Of a stretch of DNA of 64,000 bases, positions 47,145-59,965 are shown piece after piece; the first letter of the stretch is position 1; each line of letters opens with the position of its first letter. The position numbers and the translations under genes were made by a program. The notes beneath the pieces were generated by a model that saw only the letters and a program-made list of their open reading frames with translations, had not been told where the DNA came from and did not search any database. Source of the DNA: Spodoptera frugiperda (taxonomy: Eukaryota > Arthropoda > Insecta > Lepidoptera > Noctuidae); contig NC_064229.1 in assembly GCF_023101765.2 (NCBI RefSeq), positions 7,230,473-7,294,472 on the forward strand, read 5' to 3'.

Positions 47145-47460
47145 TTTTTTTTTATGGTATAAGCCGGTAAACGTGCAGACAGGTCACCGGATAGTACGCC
47201 CATGGACACCCGAAGAAACACCAGTGGGTTGCCGGCCTTTTAGAGGTTAGGACTTTAAGGGTTGTTGGAGAATCGGAGATTGGGAAAGGGACCCCCTTTT
47301 CCAATCTCCGATTCAATTCAATTGGGCATCTGATAAGCTCACACACACAACAAAATACAACGCAAGCGTTATTTCACGTCGGTTTTCTGTCAGACCGTGA
47401 TATCACTCCGGTCAAGCCGACGCATTCATGCCGAAGCATGGCTCTCCCACACTTAACATC
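47145..47460 (-). repeat. G2 copy, long
   Basis: Contains 'gtcaccggatagtacgccca', 'gttgccggccttttagaggt', 'caagccgacgcattcatgcc' and 'gcatggctctcccacactta', the full span of the family. Confidence 0.7.
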
Positions 47461-47666
47461 TAAAACTTCTACCACGACCACGAAAAGCAAAGGACCATTT
47501 CATTATTTTCTTAGGGTCGTCTAAAATATTTACATTTGATACGGGTGAAATGTAAATAACATAAAGGAACCTACTAAACTATCTCTTCGGTCAAGTACTC
47601 ACAAAATACATAATACATATAGCTATGCATAAACCGGAGCCGCGGACGACGTAGTAAAGGGGTTTT

Positions 47667-47785
47667 GGGGTCTCGGGCTCGAAGCAGAAATAGGAACGGA
47701 GTGGCTTTTAGTCAGTAAAACTGACATTCTCTCTCGACACACCCATGGCGGGAGGAATCATTGGATGATATTCTCCCCTCAAAAA
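47667..47785 (+). repeat. R1 copy
   Basis: 'gaagcagaaataggaacgg', 'agtcagtaaaactgacattc' and 'cattggatgatattctcccc' then an A-rich tail. Confidence 0.7.
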
Positions 47786-48299
47786 AAACCTTTGACTTAA
47801 TAATAAGATCCCTTCGTCCAACCATCTTGTAGAATTTTCATATTCGACATTATTTATAGGTTCTTATTAAATCGAAGTCTAGTATATTACATTAAAATCA
47901 TCAGACAAATCTCAAAGTACATTCAAGAGAAGCAGAAAGAGTTATCATGACCTTATAAAATATGTTCTTTTTTCTTGTTAGAAACACCAAATAAGTTTCC
48001 ATTCATTACGGACACACTAAAATAAACCAATCGATTTGTCACGAAGAAACCATGTTTTTAGGCTGTCTAGACATGGCTAAAGGCTAATGTTCACTAATAA
48101 CCGAATATAGATCGACTGGGCGATATGAATACATACGAACTTTTGTACTTATTTAATTTGTTAGCTGTCCATATTCAATCCTGGTGAAAATATTTTTTTA
48201 ACAACTGTTAATCAACAAATCGCCTGCAACAGACACTATATAAGCAAAATAACTATAGAAGATATAGTAGTATGCATAAATACTGGGTAAAGTACGTCG

Positions 48300-48505
48300 G
48301 TCTTACTAATATTAAAAATATGCGAAAGATTGTGAGTTTGTGTGTTTTACTCAATCATGTCAAAACGGCTGAAGAGACCGGGATGGAACAGGGAGTACCG
48401 CTGTTCCAAATCCAGACATTAGTCTGGAATATCACACAGCCTATATGTTAATTTTTATCTCACAGAAGATGGAGGCAATACCGCTGGCAAAAGCTAGTTG
48501 TTTAT
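48300..48505 (+). repeat. L1-like tail repeat, diverged
   Basis: 'actaatattaaaaatatgcg', 'ctcaatcatgtcaaaacggc' and the ending 'ataccgctggcaaaagctag' resemble the L1 group. Confidence 0.5.
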
Positions 48506-51195
48506 ATACAAATGTTGTACCATACACAAGGTCATTCAAGGTGTATTGCTAATATTGCCATTCACCTTAGGGGTGAATGCAAGGGGTGATCCCATAACCT
48601 TGGAACTGAAGAGGTCTCCACACTTTTACACAAATGACCTTCACACATCACATTACAATAACATACGATTCAATATAATATAAAAGATGAAAATTAAGGT
48701 ATTTTACAACTTGATTGTAAAAGGTTTGCTCACGTCGTTGAACTGGGTGTTAAAGTGGAAAGCGTGACCGCTAAACATGAAATCTTTGGTTCAAACCGGA
48801 CAAAGAGTTAAATTAGGCATGGAATATATAATAATAATTTTAATTAAGAAGTCAGAAATTTAACAAACTTAAGGTATCTACATAATCTTGCGTCAAAATA
48901 GAATATAATTTTTCTATTAATCCTAAACAAACATTTTATCATTACACACAATGCGGGTTAAAAAAGTGTGTACTTTTTTTAAGTGAATTCCCGAAACATA
49001 GGCCGAAAACCGCAACAAAGGTACAAGTAAATGTTCCCGACACATGTAATCCTAATTCCATCAAATTCACCGCAAACGAATTATTAATTAAACACAAACA
49101 ACACTTGATCCTACATTGTTAGCAAAAGTTCCATCCGCCATAGTTACTCAAACTTTATCCTTGGGCCCCTAATAATAAGGTACAATCTAACCTGTTGAGA
49201 TGAGATACAACTTTTGTTACTGTTACAAACTGAGGAAAGTTAATAACAATGTTCATTGTTCGATGTAAAAACTTCAAATAATGGCTTCAAAGGATAGCCA
49301 TTGATGGTTTATACACTCGAGTTTGAGTTTAAACAGTTTATTTTGAATAGTTGAAATGGGTCACTCTTTGTTGATTTTGTGTGTACATGATTATACGAGG
49401 TGGATAAAAAGGAAAATGTATTTAAATTTCTTTGTCTAAGGCTACTTGATTTTGAATAGAGATAAGTACTCTGAAATAAAGACAATATAGAGGGTGCCCA
49501 GTGAATACTGCAATGAAATAGCTGAGATCAATAATTATCTAAAAAACAAAATAATATTATGTTCAGCGAAATTGCATGACAGAACTTTTTCGTAAATATC
49601 AAAAAATCACTACCTTGACAAACATCTTTTAGCATAATTATCTCAGTGTTTTTTTTCAGTAAGTTACCTCTATAAAGTGATTTGTAGATAAACACTCCAT
49701 TTATTGGAAAGTCTTTTTTATATCAGGGATAAAAGAGTTTTTAGAAAAACCGACTTCTTGTGTAAGTTTTCGTGAAACAATTTTCTTGTCACTGACGATG
49801 TTGAAATATTTGATTTAAATATTTTCCATAACAACTACAGTATTGAATATTCACAGCAAACTTTAATAAGAAATTCTCATCATTTTACAAGCGAACTCGC
49901 GCTGCAGATTTCTCAATGTAGGTCACGATTATACGAAGGGAATTCAGTGCAGAAATTCAATACTACATACTTTGAGAATCACTGGCGTATAAATCCAGTA
50001 GGAATAACTTGCAAATAAGTTAACGTCAAACTCAAAATTATGTATTTCAAATAGACTGGGAAAGCACTTTGAATATCAAAGTAAATATTATAATATTAAA
50101 AAACGTATGTCTGTCAGTCAGTCGTCTAGTGAAGCTGTTTGCTCGTTCCAAAGTGTAGATTCCTACGGAGAAGAACGGACAAGAAACTTCACAGATTATA
50201 CCTATACCTAATTCCACTGGTGTTGTCCATCAGGAGATCTGGCTGCTCGTATGCCATAAAAAATGATCACCTCCTGACTGATGATAAATGAGGCTGAGTA
50301 CTGATTCAGACAAACAGTGCTAGGGATGATTATTTTAATATGCACTGCACACTTAAATTGATAGGGAATTTTAAAACTATAGTCTGGCAAATGTGCGCAC
50401 TGTCACGTCAAGAGACGACGACGTCAAGAGATGATAAGGTCGCACAACTCGCATAAGTGTGAGCGAGAGATTTGATAAAAAATACTTGTGACAGTTTGTA
50501 ATGGCTTGGCTATAAAATATGTTCAAAATTATCTTTCTTAACCCTCATTCCCATTTTGCTAATAAAACACGAATTACTTCTTACTATATATAACTGTAAA
50601 ATAACTTTGTTATCTACTGACAGTTACTGCGCCTACATACTGTCATCTCCCACTCGCTGTCAAAAAGAAAAACCAAACTCCCAATTGTAGGCTCTTGTAA
50701 CTTAACTTCTTACTTCAACCCACATACTGTCAAGATGAGAAGACTGAAGTTCACTCACAACTCACAACTGTTTTAAAGGACTTAACCTTCTTGTAGGACT
50801 TAACCTTGTTGACCTTTACGTCAACTTAATCAGTATAATTAAGTGTTTATTTACTGAACGAAACTGTTTGATCTTAGGGATACATTTGTGTTTTGTTTAA
50901 ACGTAGTATAACTTCACGCCTTTCTTTTGAACAGACTTCAGAATAAAAAAGAGATTCTCAGTTTGACATATACATATGTATGTATATTTGTGTGCAATTA
51001 TCTCGCATTAGACGATTTTGACACCGTTTTCAGGATAGTATTTATCAGACTTGGGAGAAGGTTACAAGGATATTACCGGCCGGATATTTAAACCTTTTCA
51101 AATAAATATTTTTCATATTTTTTTTTTTATTACAACTTTCCCGACCGATACCTTTAGTTCCATAATAGACCAAGATTTAAATAGTACTTTCTTAC

Positions 51196-51468
51196 CTTCA
51201 TAAACTAAGCTAAATTCATCAATCATACATAAACTGTCGACTGGATTCCGATCGCTATTGCAGTACAAATGGCTACCTCGATCGAGTTGAGACCGCAACT
51301 GGTAGGACACAGAACATACGGTGTCGGATCGATAGTTCTACAGGTCATTCCTCTTTCGATATTCTCGGTTATAAAATGGAAGCTAGACTTGGTGACACGA
51401 AAAAATATAACGGAAAATGAAAAGTGTAATGAAAATACGCAATTACCTTTGTCAACATTAAGTACCAT
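51196..51468 (-). pseudogene. Degenerate Kazal-like exon candidate
   Basis: Minus-strand frame from 51468 starts MVLNVDKGNCVFSLHFSF with a hydrophobic patch, then 'LCPTSCGLNSIEVAICTAIA' and stops at 51223. Shifting by one base near 51245 continues as 'NPVDSLCMIDEFSLVYE', ending at a phase 1 donor gtaag (51195). Together the two frames look like a Kazal domain (two close cysteines, a third before a hydrophilic turn, then DSLC). The phase 1 donor is that of the local Kazal exons, but cysteine spacing (C-x3-C-x9-C) is not. A single-base deletion in a real gene, an assembly error, or chance are all possible. Confidence 0.3.
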
Positions 51469-52384
51469 TCAGGTCTACAGTGGATCAATGAATCTGATTT
51501 AATAATATTTAGTAACTAATTTGAAAATCTATTGATAAATCTACGAGGAAGCCACTAAGGATAATGCTAAAGCAAAAAATTACAAGATCTCAAAAATATT
51601 TGAGAAACACTGACCTCTTTAAACATTCTTAGCGCCTTCACCACCTTCATATTCCAAAAAAAAAATGTGACAAATAGTGCATAAAATTGCGTTCTTAATC
51701 CAAATTTATCTGAGACATAGCGGCTATCTAGACATTGTGAAACACGTCCTTAATGAAACATGAATGCTACGTTTTAACAATTCATTCAATGTCAAAACCA
51801 GATTATGTTTCCTCTATATACAGCAGGGATGTCTTAGCCGTTCATAAACGGGAATATTGTTTATTTAGGGTAAAATATAGACCCTTCAAACTCAGGTATT
51901 TTGAGGACACGGTCATTTTACTGAATAATATCGAAACCTGACAGGAACAGATAGTAAGTTATATTGTTTGAACCGTGTGATACGGCAGAGTAAAATACAT
52001 TGGTCAACACCGCTACACTTCCCACAGGATTCGTAAAAGCTAACTAAGGGTTTAGGTTGCACTACATATTTGACAAAAACCGAGAAGCCAGCTCTAACTC
52101 ATCTGCCAAGCGTAAAGATTATGATAGTCAACAATTACACTTACGTCCAACGGTTCTATTTTATTAACATACATAAAATCTTAGATCATTCATATAGTTA
52201 TTTATTTATTTATAATATCTATTCAATGCGATAGTTAGGCTTTAATACTTAGTTAAACACTAATTTGGTTATAGGAGGAATCTGTCTACTAACTGAGTCC
52301 TAAAAAGTTACATAATGAGTTAAATTCAATATCTACTTAAACTAGGAAAGAAGATAATTGAATGTAAAAACTTACAAAACTATA

Positions 52385-52525
52385 ATATTAACCGCCGTAC
52401 TCAGAGCCATCTATTGGTTACTTAACCCAGTCCATTAGCAATTATTGTTTTCGAAACAAAATTGTTACTAAGAAATAGTGTCGAGTAACCATGAGACGTC
52501 TCTGAGTAAGGCAGTAAGTTATTAA
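52385..52525. mobile_element. M1 MITE, full copy
   Basis: Ends 'accgccgtactcagagccat' and 'agacgtctctgagtaaggca' are imperfect inverted repeats; the centre has 'tgttttcgaaacaaaattgt'. Confidence 0.7.
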
Positions 52526-54904
52526 GTCAGTTGCTAGGTAAGTCAGAAAAATTAAAACTTTAGTTTTCCCAGTTCAAAATCTAGTCTCGCAACTTAGCTT
52601 TTAAAGTTAAAGTGTAAGTAATTTTAAGAACAAAACTTGACTTCTGAATTATGAAAAATCTTATGAGAAAAGTTGCGATATTCTAATATTATTATTTTAC
52701 TTTAAAAGGTTTTGATAGTTTAACTATACAATAGCTAACGCCCTTTAATTCGAATGTCGCGACATCTATGGAGTACTTATATTGTTACAGACATTATAAT
52801 AGGCTTTCATAATTTACTTAAAGGCAGATTTTTCAATTAACAGTTTTTTTTTTTCATGAATGGCAACCCAGCCTTGAAAACAAACTGTATTGTTATCAGT
52901 GCAATAAAATTGACATTTACCAGTTTTAGTATGGAATTTGTTAAGTTAAATTATCAAATCATCATCAGCTGAGCGACGTCCACTACTGAACACAGGTCTC
53001 CCCCTTAATCCTCCTATTATATCCCCGATAAAATATACATTATATTGAAAAAATCTGCCTTAGGACCTCTATTTTTGTATTTGCACAGATTATTTAAACA
53101 AAATATTTTTTAAACATAATATTAATTATTTATATATTTTTCCCTACTACTACTACTACTAATAACAACAGAAATATGGTCGCCCATAAAATATAGGTAC
53201 CGTACTTTATAAGACAGTACCACCTCGTCGACAGATCCAATTTGCAAGAATTAAATTACGTTTCGCATTCGCAGTGAGGATCAAGCCCGTCTTTAAATCG
53301 TTTTTATGTCTTTTATACTTATTTATAATATTTTTCTATAGCTTATCTCGGTTTTCAGAACGCATTTTTTGCTAATCTTTTAAGAATCAGATCTGTGGAA
53401 CATTTTATTTGATAGAAATCGAAGTTAATGTCATTTTGTTGGATGTGCTTATGTCTAAAATGCGAAATGGAGTAGATAAATATGATTTCAATTCATTTTT
53501 ATCTGTTAATTCGATTATCGAATAGGGATGATTACTGGGTATGAAACTTAAACATCTATTTGATCCGTCGTTGAACTAATATTTTTAAATAGTTAGAATT
53601 TTTTATTTTAGATTTTGTAAATCAATAGGTATACCTACAAATCACCATTCCACACATTTGATTAACCCTCAAAGATCAAACCACATCACAATCTCTGCCA
53701 GTCCACTGACATTTACACGAGCTGACGACAATAATGAAACAAAACGTTCTACCACAGACCTACACAAAAATCCGCCATCTTGAAATGTCAAAGTTCGTAG
53801 CAACAAGCCTCCACTGTTACCAAAGGGTTGCCATTAATATTAATTCGAAATTCATTGTGAATTATCTTGCCATTGACGAAAACTCAATTTCTGAATGGGG
53901 ACTGTTTTCATTGTAAACAGAATTTCAATTCAGAGACACATTATTTATGAATGTGATTAAAGAATCCTTCAAACATTGTTGAGTACACAAAATATTTACA
54001 TAATATTATTATATCTAAGTAGGAAAATGTTAACAGGCTTTTCGTACCCGAAGGTATTTTTTCGTGAATAAAGGGAAAATTTTCGTGTTCTCCAACGATG
54101 CGTGAAAGGCCAATGAACATTGGTGGAGTTTTGTATACCTTACATAGATTATAGGGTGCGATATCACTTGAGAACTTATCCCTTTTATACTTACCTGCCC
54201 AAGTAATTTTGCCTGTGTAATTTTACGAACATTATTCGTATCGGTATGCATACTAACAGTGTAGAGCCTAATAATATAATTCATGTTACAATGGCAAAAC
54301 TATATTTATTACTTAGAAATAACATACTCTGACGCTTAACAGACTTCAAGACATACAGAAGGTCTTCTTCAGCACAGACCCATCACGTTGGCAAACAACA
54401 AGAATGGTGTTATAGTAATTTATATTCCTCAGAATACATTCACTATGATTTCTACTTACAGAATACAGAAAGTTTACTGTACAAAATGAAACAAAGTGCT
54501 TCACCTGATTTAAAAACACTCCATTTCCTGAAAGTTTCTGCTGTTGTGAATAAACAATATAAACTGACTATTAAAAGATTGCTTGAGAGTGTGAGAGAGT
54601 AGAATTCCGTGTTGCCGTCAAGCAGTAAACTATTTAAAACTCTGTTTAGAGTTCTATTTAATATTTTGTTGCCATCCTAGTTTAGAATAAAGTCTACGTA
54701 TTTCTCACTCGTTCTATTGTTATTTCGTTTCGTTGTTTTATTATGAAGGTGCTATACATATAAGAATGCCACCTGGCTTAATGCATTAAGTCCGCAATTG
54801 TACGTGATTTACAGAAGTATAAATAAGTAATGCTATATGCATGCAATGCAACTAGTCTATTCTATAACTTTAAATTTGAAAGACCGAAGTGAATTAGATG
54901 ACTG

Positions 54905-55004
54905 TCCACCATGCCATTGGTTGTGAGAATATTTACCACCAATGACGCGTGACAATGCAATCGAACCCATTTCGAAAGTTCAAATTAACAGTTACAGAAT
55001 AGCC
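54905..55004. repeat. Fragment related to the 36383-36520 MITE
   Basis: 'gccattggttgtgagaata', 'accaatgacgcgtgac' and 'taacagttacagaatagcct' match the inner and right parts of that element. Confidence 0.5.
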
Positions 55005-55150
55005 TTTTTGAGGGGGAAAATCATCCAAATACTTCTCCCGCCTCGCGCGAGAGGGAGTACCAGAATGTTACTGATTAAAAACTATCCCCTTCCTACTCCT
55101 GCTTTTCGAGCCGGAGCTTTGGAAATCCCGCTAAGTAGTCCGTAGCTCCG
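55005..55150 (-). repeat. R1 copy
   Basis: 'tttgagggggaaaatcatcc', 'gagagggagtaccagaatg' and 'cttttcgagccggagctttg'. It is inserted at the edge of the MITE fragment before it. Confidence 0.75.
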
Positions 55151-55849
55151 TACAGAATTGGTCTGAGTCATTGAATCGCCTAGCCGGTCTGAGTCAAATG
55201 TGTTGTCAATTTGACACGGCGTGGTGACAAAATGTACTAACTCTCACGTCACTATACAGCTAACTGTCTACTAACTAATTTATGTTATTAAATTAGAACC
55301 CAAATTACAAAATATCATTTTTTAAAGGTTCGATTAAAAAAAGGAGAAAGTATGTAAACTTACACGTGCGTGCATGTTTACATACGTAATGGAAAATGTT
55401 TCGTCTGTCACTTCAGAAGATTCCTCGAGGGAACGGAGAATAAGAAATATCTATTTATTCTCTAGAACTAGAGTGACATGGCAACGTTTCATTCAAGTTT
55501 AATTTATAAACAAATCTATTTAATTTTCTCTTTGATCTTTTTCATTACAAAGTGAATGGAACAAATAACTTACTTTTTAAGAAAATAATAAAAAAAAAAT
55601 TGAAATAGCTCGAGGGCTTTATGTTAAAAAATCCACAGTCATCGGTGAACCCAATGTCGTCTAACGTGTTAAACATGAAAGAATTCAATTAAGAGTTTAC
55701 CCAGGTAAAATTGAATCAGATTCAAATTAATGAAAATTATATTATTATTGTAGTCAGACATCAGGCAAGGCAACACAAAGAAATACTTCAAACACATACT
55801 TAAAAAACTAGTTGTACAACACTAATATTATCTCGACTTACTTACTTTA

Positions 55850-56150
55850 CTTAAGGTACTGTGTCCCATAAATGGGGAAGGGGGCGTCCAAAGAAATTCT
55901 CCATCGCGACGCTGGGTCACTTAGTTTTCTCTTGCGGATTCCATTCCAAGGCTTCATAGGGTATGTGTTCAGGATTGCTTGGGCGTTTAATCCGGCGGTC
56001 GGACTTTCGCGGCATCTGTCCAATAGCTGTACATTGGATATACAGTCTCGGACCAATAAATTCCGATAATGCGGCATAAGCATCGGTTGACGATGTCTTG
56101 TACTTTGCGTGAGACGTCTTGGATCTGCTCATCTAGGGGTCATTATACTT
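55850..56150. repeat. GC-richer block, probably retroelement-derived
   Basis: Higher-GC sequence with overlapping frames on both strands (60-78 codons) and no single dominant one. No catalytic motif is seen. A decayed LINE segment is my best guess, on composition alone. Confidence 0.3.
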
Positions 56151-56604
56151 TAAGTCAAGATACATCTTCACCATTCGAATGTGTTTAGAATATTTAATAT
56201 CTCCAACTTGCTCGTAATGTACCTACATTAGCTTAGAACCTCAATAATGGACACCCTTTGCCCCATCTGACGGACATATAGAACTATAAGTCAAGAACCT
56301 ATCTTCAACATTCGTAGGCTCCATTCGTCACTGTCAAGTTCAATGACCGAGCAAAGTGAACCGCTTCTAAAAGGAACGAAGTACTTCTGTACTCTAATAA
56401 ATTCAATTTTCTTTTTCGGAGCCAAAACCCCCGATAATGGAGGACCGATAGAATATATTATTTTACATTCTTCTCTCGATTCTTGAGTACTAACGCTTTG
56501 TTTCCTTTACTTTTTATATGTATGTTTAACGGTTTATGGAATTTTAAGAGCTACTATACAATTATGTTCTGGTAATGAGTATTACCGATACTAACGCATG
56601 TCGT

Positions 56605-56885
56605 GGTAGCCCGGAGGTTAAGATACCCGCTTCTCATTCATGAGGGTACGAAACCTAGCAACAGCAAGTACCAGTGAAACTTTCCCAAGTTATAGGTACT
56701 TTCTGAGATTATTTAGACACCACCTACAAACGATGAAAGAAAACATCGTGAGGAAACCTGGGCTTATAATTTTTAATTATAAGTTTGAAATCGTCAACCC
56801 GCATTGAGCAAGCGTGGTGATTAATGCTCAAATCTTCTCCATGCGAGAAGAGGCATTTGGTCAGCAGTGGCCACTTATAGGCTAT
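56605..56885 (+). repeat. S4 SINE, most complete copy
   Basis: Starts with tRNA-like 'tggtagcccggaggttaaga' and 'gagggtacgaaacc', then runs through the body to 'cagtggccacttatagg'. It shows that 1-265 lacks the head because of the window edge. Confidence 0.75.
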
Positions 56886-57714
56886 TGATGTGTGATGTGT
56901 GTGATACTAGCATTTCCATGAACTCCTATAAAACATGTTGCACAATAAAAGATACCATTTCTATTTCATTCTGTTCTATTCTAAAAAAAATCAATGCTCG
57001 GACTTACAGCTTACAGCATCCCAATTCATTCCATGCAAACGAAATTTTCCGAATACACTAGCAATAGCACATTCACAAAGGTTGAAATTGCATAAATATG
57101 TTGGGGTAGATCAAAAGTAGGACTCGCGCTGTGAACTCGGACCGTAGCCCCGGGGCAGCGGCTGTGACCCCGATACTGAACATTTTACTGTTTTTAAGTT
57201 TTCCGTTTATACGACGTACTTTGTGAGCAAAATGCTGTTTTATAATGGTCGTAGATTTTATTAAATTCAAGGAAGAATGTGGGGAGCAGTTTGGTTTGTG
57301 TATTTAAGAGCCACACACAATAGTCACAAGGTGTCTATTGCTGAACATGTGTAACTACTTATTACATCTCATCCAATGACTTGCAGATTTAAAAATTGAT
57401 TAAAAATGACACTTTTAGGTACGTTTTGTACTTAGAAATGAAGAATTTGCTCCCACTCCTAATCTTTGATTCGTTTTATCCAAGTATTGTTATCTTATAA
57501 TTATGACAAAATAAAAAAATACGTGTCTAATATTTATCGTTAACTAACTGACGGACTAAATAGATTTTTTATTTTCATACCCCGTTATATCAGCCACAAG
57601 GCGTCTATTACTGAACATGCGTACTTATTATGTCTCATCCAATGACTTGCAGATCAGCTGTTTGGTAGTAACTCACATCCTTTGTGAATGATATTTTATT
57701 ATCTTTAACTTTAT

Positions 57715-57895
57715 TAGGTTGTAAATTTCGTGAGACATACAAAATTAATTATTATGTTATCGCCGCGTCATGTGCCACACAATGCTGCTCATGTATATGA
57801 GCCTCTAGCATGGCTTGAAACTAGTCGAGTTCCTCGTCAAACAATTACGTACGTAGTACGAGTTACGAGTAAGCCGATAACATAATAATTAATAG
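57715..57895 (-). mobile_element. M2 MITE, long copy
   Basis: Reverse of 33575-33765: 'aaatttcgtgagacatacaa', 'gcctctagcatggcttgaaa' and 'agtaagccgataacataata'. Confidence 0.7.
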
Positions 57896-58454
57896 TAATT
57901 ATTGTTTTTTTTTTTCACTACAACTAGCATTTGTAAAGAAATATATATTCCTTAAGATTAAAAGTTTTGGTATACCGTAGCCTATTACAATAACAGATGG
58001 ATAATATTAAAACAAAATCTAAGTGAAATTTAAAACAGTAAAAACTTTACCGCATTAAGCTTATCGCTAAAAGCAATTAAATACATTAAAGAAACTGGCT
58101 CCAAACTATACAGTTGAAAACTTTGTTTCGAAATTGTTCAAGAAATGATTATTAAATACGTAAAATCTTTGGAAACTAAACTTTAGGGTAATGGCCCGAG
58201 GGTTTAGTATATATTTCCCGCTGTCCAACCAAAGTAAATTCTATGCAAATAAGTAGGACAGGTAGAGGTTTTCATCGCTCTAAATCCTAATGGAGTCTAC
58301 CGCAAACAATCGGATATTTTCCTCAGTCAAAAATAAATTATTTCGACTTTGCAATACAATAAAATATTCTAAAGTAATCACACTTTCATTCATAGATTTG
58401 ATGATCTGCTTTATAATTTAGCCAATTTTCTAGATATAAGTCTGCTATTTGACG

Positions 58455-58690
58455 TAAAATCTTTATATATATAATTCTTCTGTACGTGTGTATGTCACTG
58501 AACTTCTTTTAAACGACTGGACTGATTATAATGAAATTTTTTGTGTGTGTTCAAGGGGATCTGAGAATGGTTTAGATTCACAATTTTGTCCGCTGGACAA
58601 TGTTTTTTTTAAATAATTTTTAATTTATTAGTAGTTGTTGATTTTGGAATGTTTTACATTGGATCGGACAGACGGCGCTACCATCGCAGT
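58455..58690 (+). repeat. Repeat tail related to L1 families
   Basis: 'tatatataattcttctgtac', 'aacgactggactgattataa' and 'tggatcggacagacggcgct' form a recognisable lepidopteran retroelement tail. Confidence 0.5.
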
Positions 58691-58842
58691 GTCAAATATT
58701 AATGACGTTAGATATTGTCATAACATTTGAATAATAATTTTCATCAAAATGGTCCAGAATGTTTTAGCTTACGAATGTCACTACGTCATTTGTAATTACA
58801 AAATTAGTAAGCATGGTAATGTACAATATGAATAACCCTTAA

Positions 58843-59235
58843 GGTCTCAGCACACATATGGGATCGGAAAGGGATCGTAACCGTAACGCCTTTCGCCTCG
58901 CTGCCAACCAGGCGTCAACCTACCGTATGCACGTAACGAAAGCGTATCAGCAGCGCCTGTACGTCAACTCGGCTACGGCTAGGCGACACCGACTAGACTA
59001 ACATGAGAGTTAGTCGGTACGGAGAGACGTAAGCGCGAGGACGGAGAAACGTAAGCGTGGGGACGATGAGCCGTAAGCGCGGGAATTCAAGTTCGGAGCC
59101 TGTTCCGAGGCAAGGCGATTACGTTATTATTCCGATTAGTGTGCGTTGCAGTAGGGAGTTTAATACAAACCATTCTGAACGGCTCGAGGCGATACGGTGA
59201 CGATCCCTTTCCAATCCCATATGTGTGCTGAGACC
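58843..59235. mobile_element. 393-bp terminal-inverted-repeat transposon, GC-rich core
   Basis: Inverted ends of about 34 bp: GGTCTCAGCACACATATGGG on the left and CCCATATGTGTGCTGAGACC on the right. It is flanked by CTTAA on both sides (58838-58842 and 59236-59240). The core is GC-rich with repeated 'gtaagcg' motifs. The TTAA-containing duplication would suit a piggyBac-type or related element; it is non-autonomous. Confidence 0.8.
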
Positions 59236-59464
59236 CTTAATCGGCACAATTATACTTACAAACACAACAAACATTCTATTTAAATCCCATTTCTAACGAT
59301 TAAATGGTCATAATAATATTATCATACGGAACTTCGTTACTGTACCTGAACACTGTTTCATTGACGTGAGCAAATAATAATAATAATTAATTTAGTGAAA
59401 TGTGGGAGTTACAGGAGTTACACCCACGTCAATCTCCTTAGGGGATTTAGACGAGGAGCTATCG

Positions 59465-59650
59465 TACTAATATTATAAATGTGAAAGTTTGTTTGTTTTG
59501 ATGTTTGTCCGTCAATAACGCTGAAACTACTGAACGGATTTTGATGAAATTTGGTATACAGACAGTGTATGATCTGACTTGATGATAGGATACTTTTTGT
59601 CCTACGAGAATGCGGTTGAAGACCCTGGCGGAATCTAGTTGTTATATAAA
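59465..59650 (+). repeat. L1 tail repeat, well preserved
   Basis: 'attataaatgtgaaagtttg', 'ctactgaacggattttgatg' and 'aaatttggtatacagacagt', ending near 'ggcggaatctagttgtt'. Confidence 0.75.
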
Positions 59651-59965
59651 ATACAAGTCTATTTTATAACTACATCTAATTTGAACACTTTGAAGATTTT
59701 GAAGTGAATGTCTCTGTCATATATTTATTATCATACTTGAGATCTAACTGAAACTTAAAATGAACATAAATAGGAACGGCTACCATATCAATACGGTACG
59801 ACTTAAACATGTTGTATGGCCACTTAAATAATCACTTTAGGGAATCTTTAACATACGACCTCTCTAATAAACCGCATCTACAGACATATAATAGCCGAAA
59901 AAACGGTCCAATACTAGGACAATGACGTCATAATATTCGATGTGTAATATGAGGACAAATTGCAG

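Larger units (their letters stand above)
44838..59965 (+). other. nSyb: nSyb intron 1 (proposed, about 15.1 kb)
   Basis: Bounded by gtaagt and 'aaattgcag'. It holds repeats (listed separately) and a degenerate Kazal-like frame on the opposite strand at 51196-51468. No intact gene is recognised inside. Long first introns are usual for neuronal synaptobrevin genes and often carry enhancers; none can be read off here. Confidence 0.45.

Noticed and set aside
49630..49710. Minus-strand 'cactttatagag' before a donor, resembling exon 2 of gene E
   Set aside because: No usable acceptor, no hydrophobic signal sequence and no Kazal exon following in the right place; similarity is short and may be chance.
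55847..56132. Several overlapping frames on both strands
   Set aside because: No frame dominates and no catalytic motif is visible; treated as a decayed repeat.
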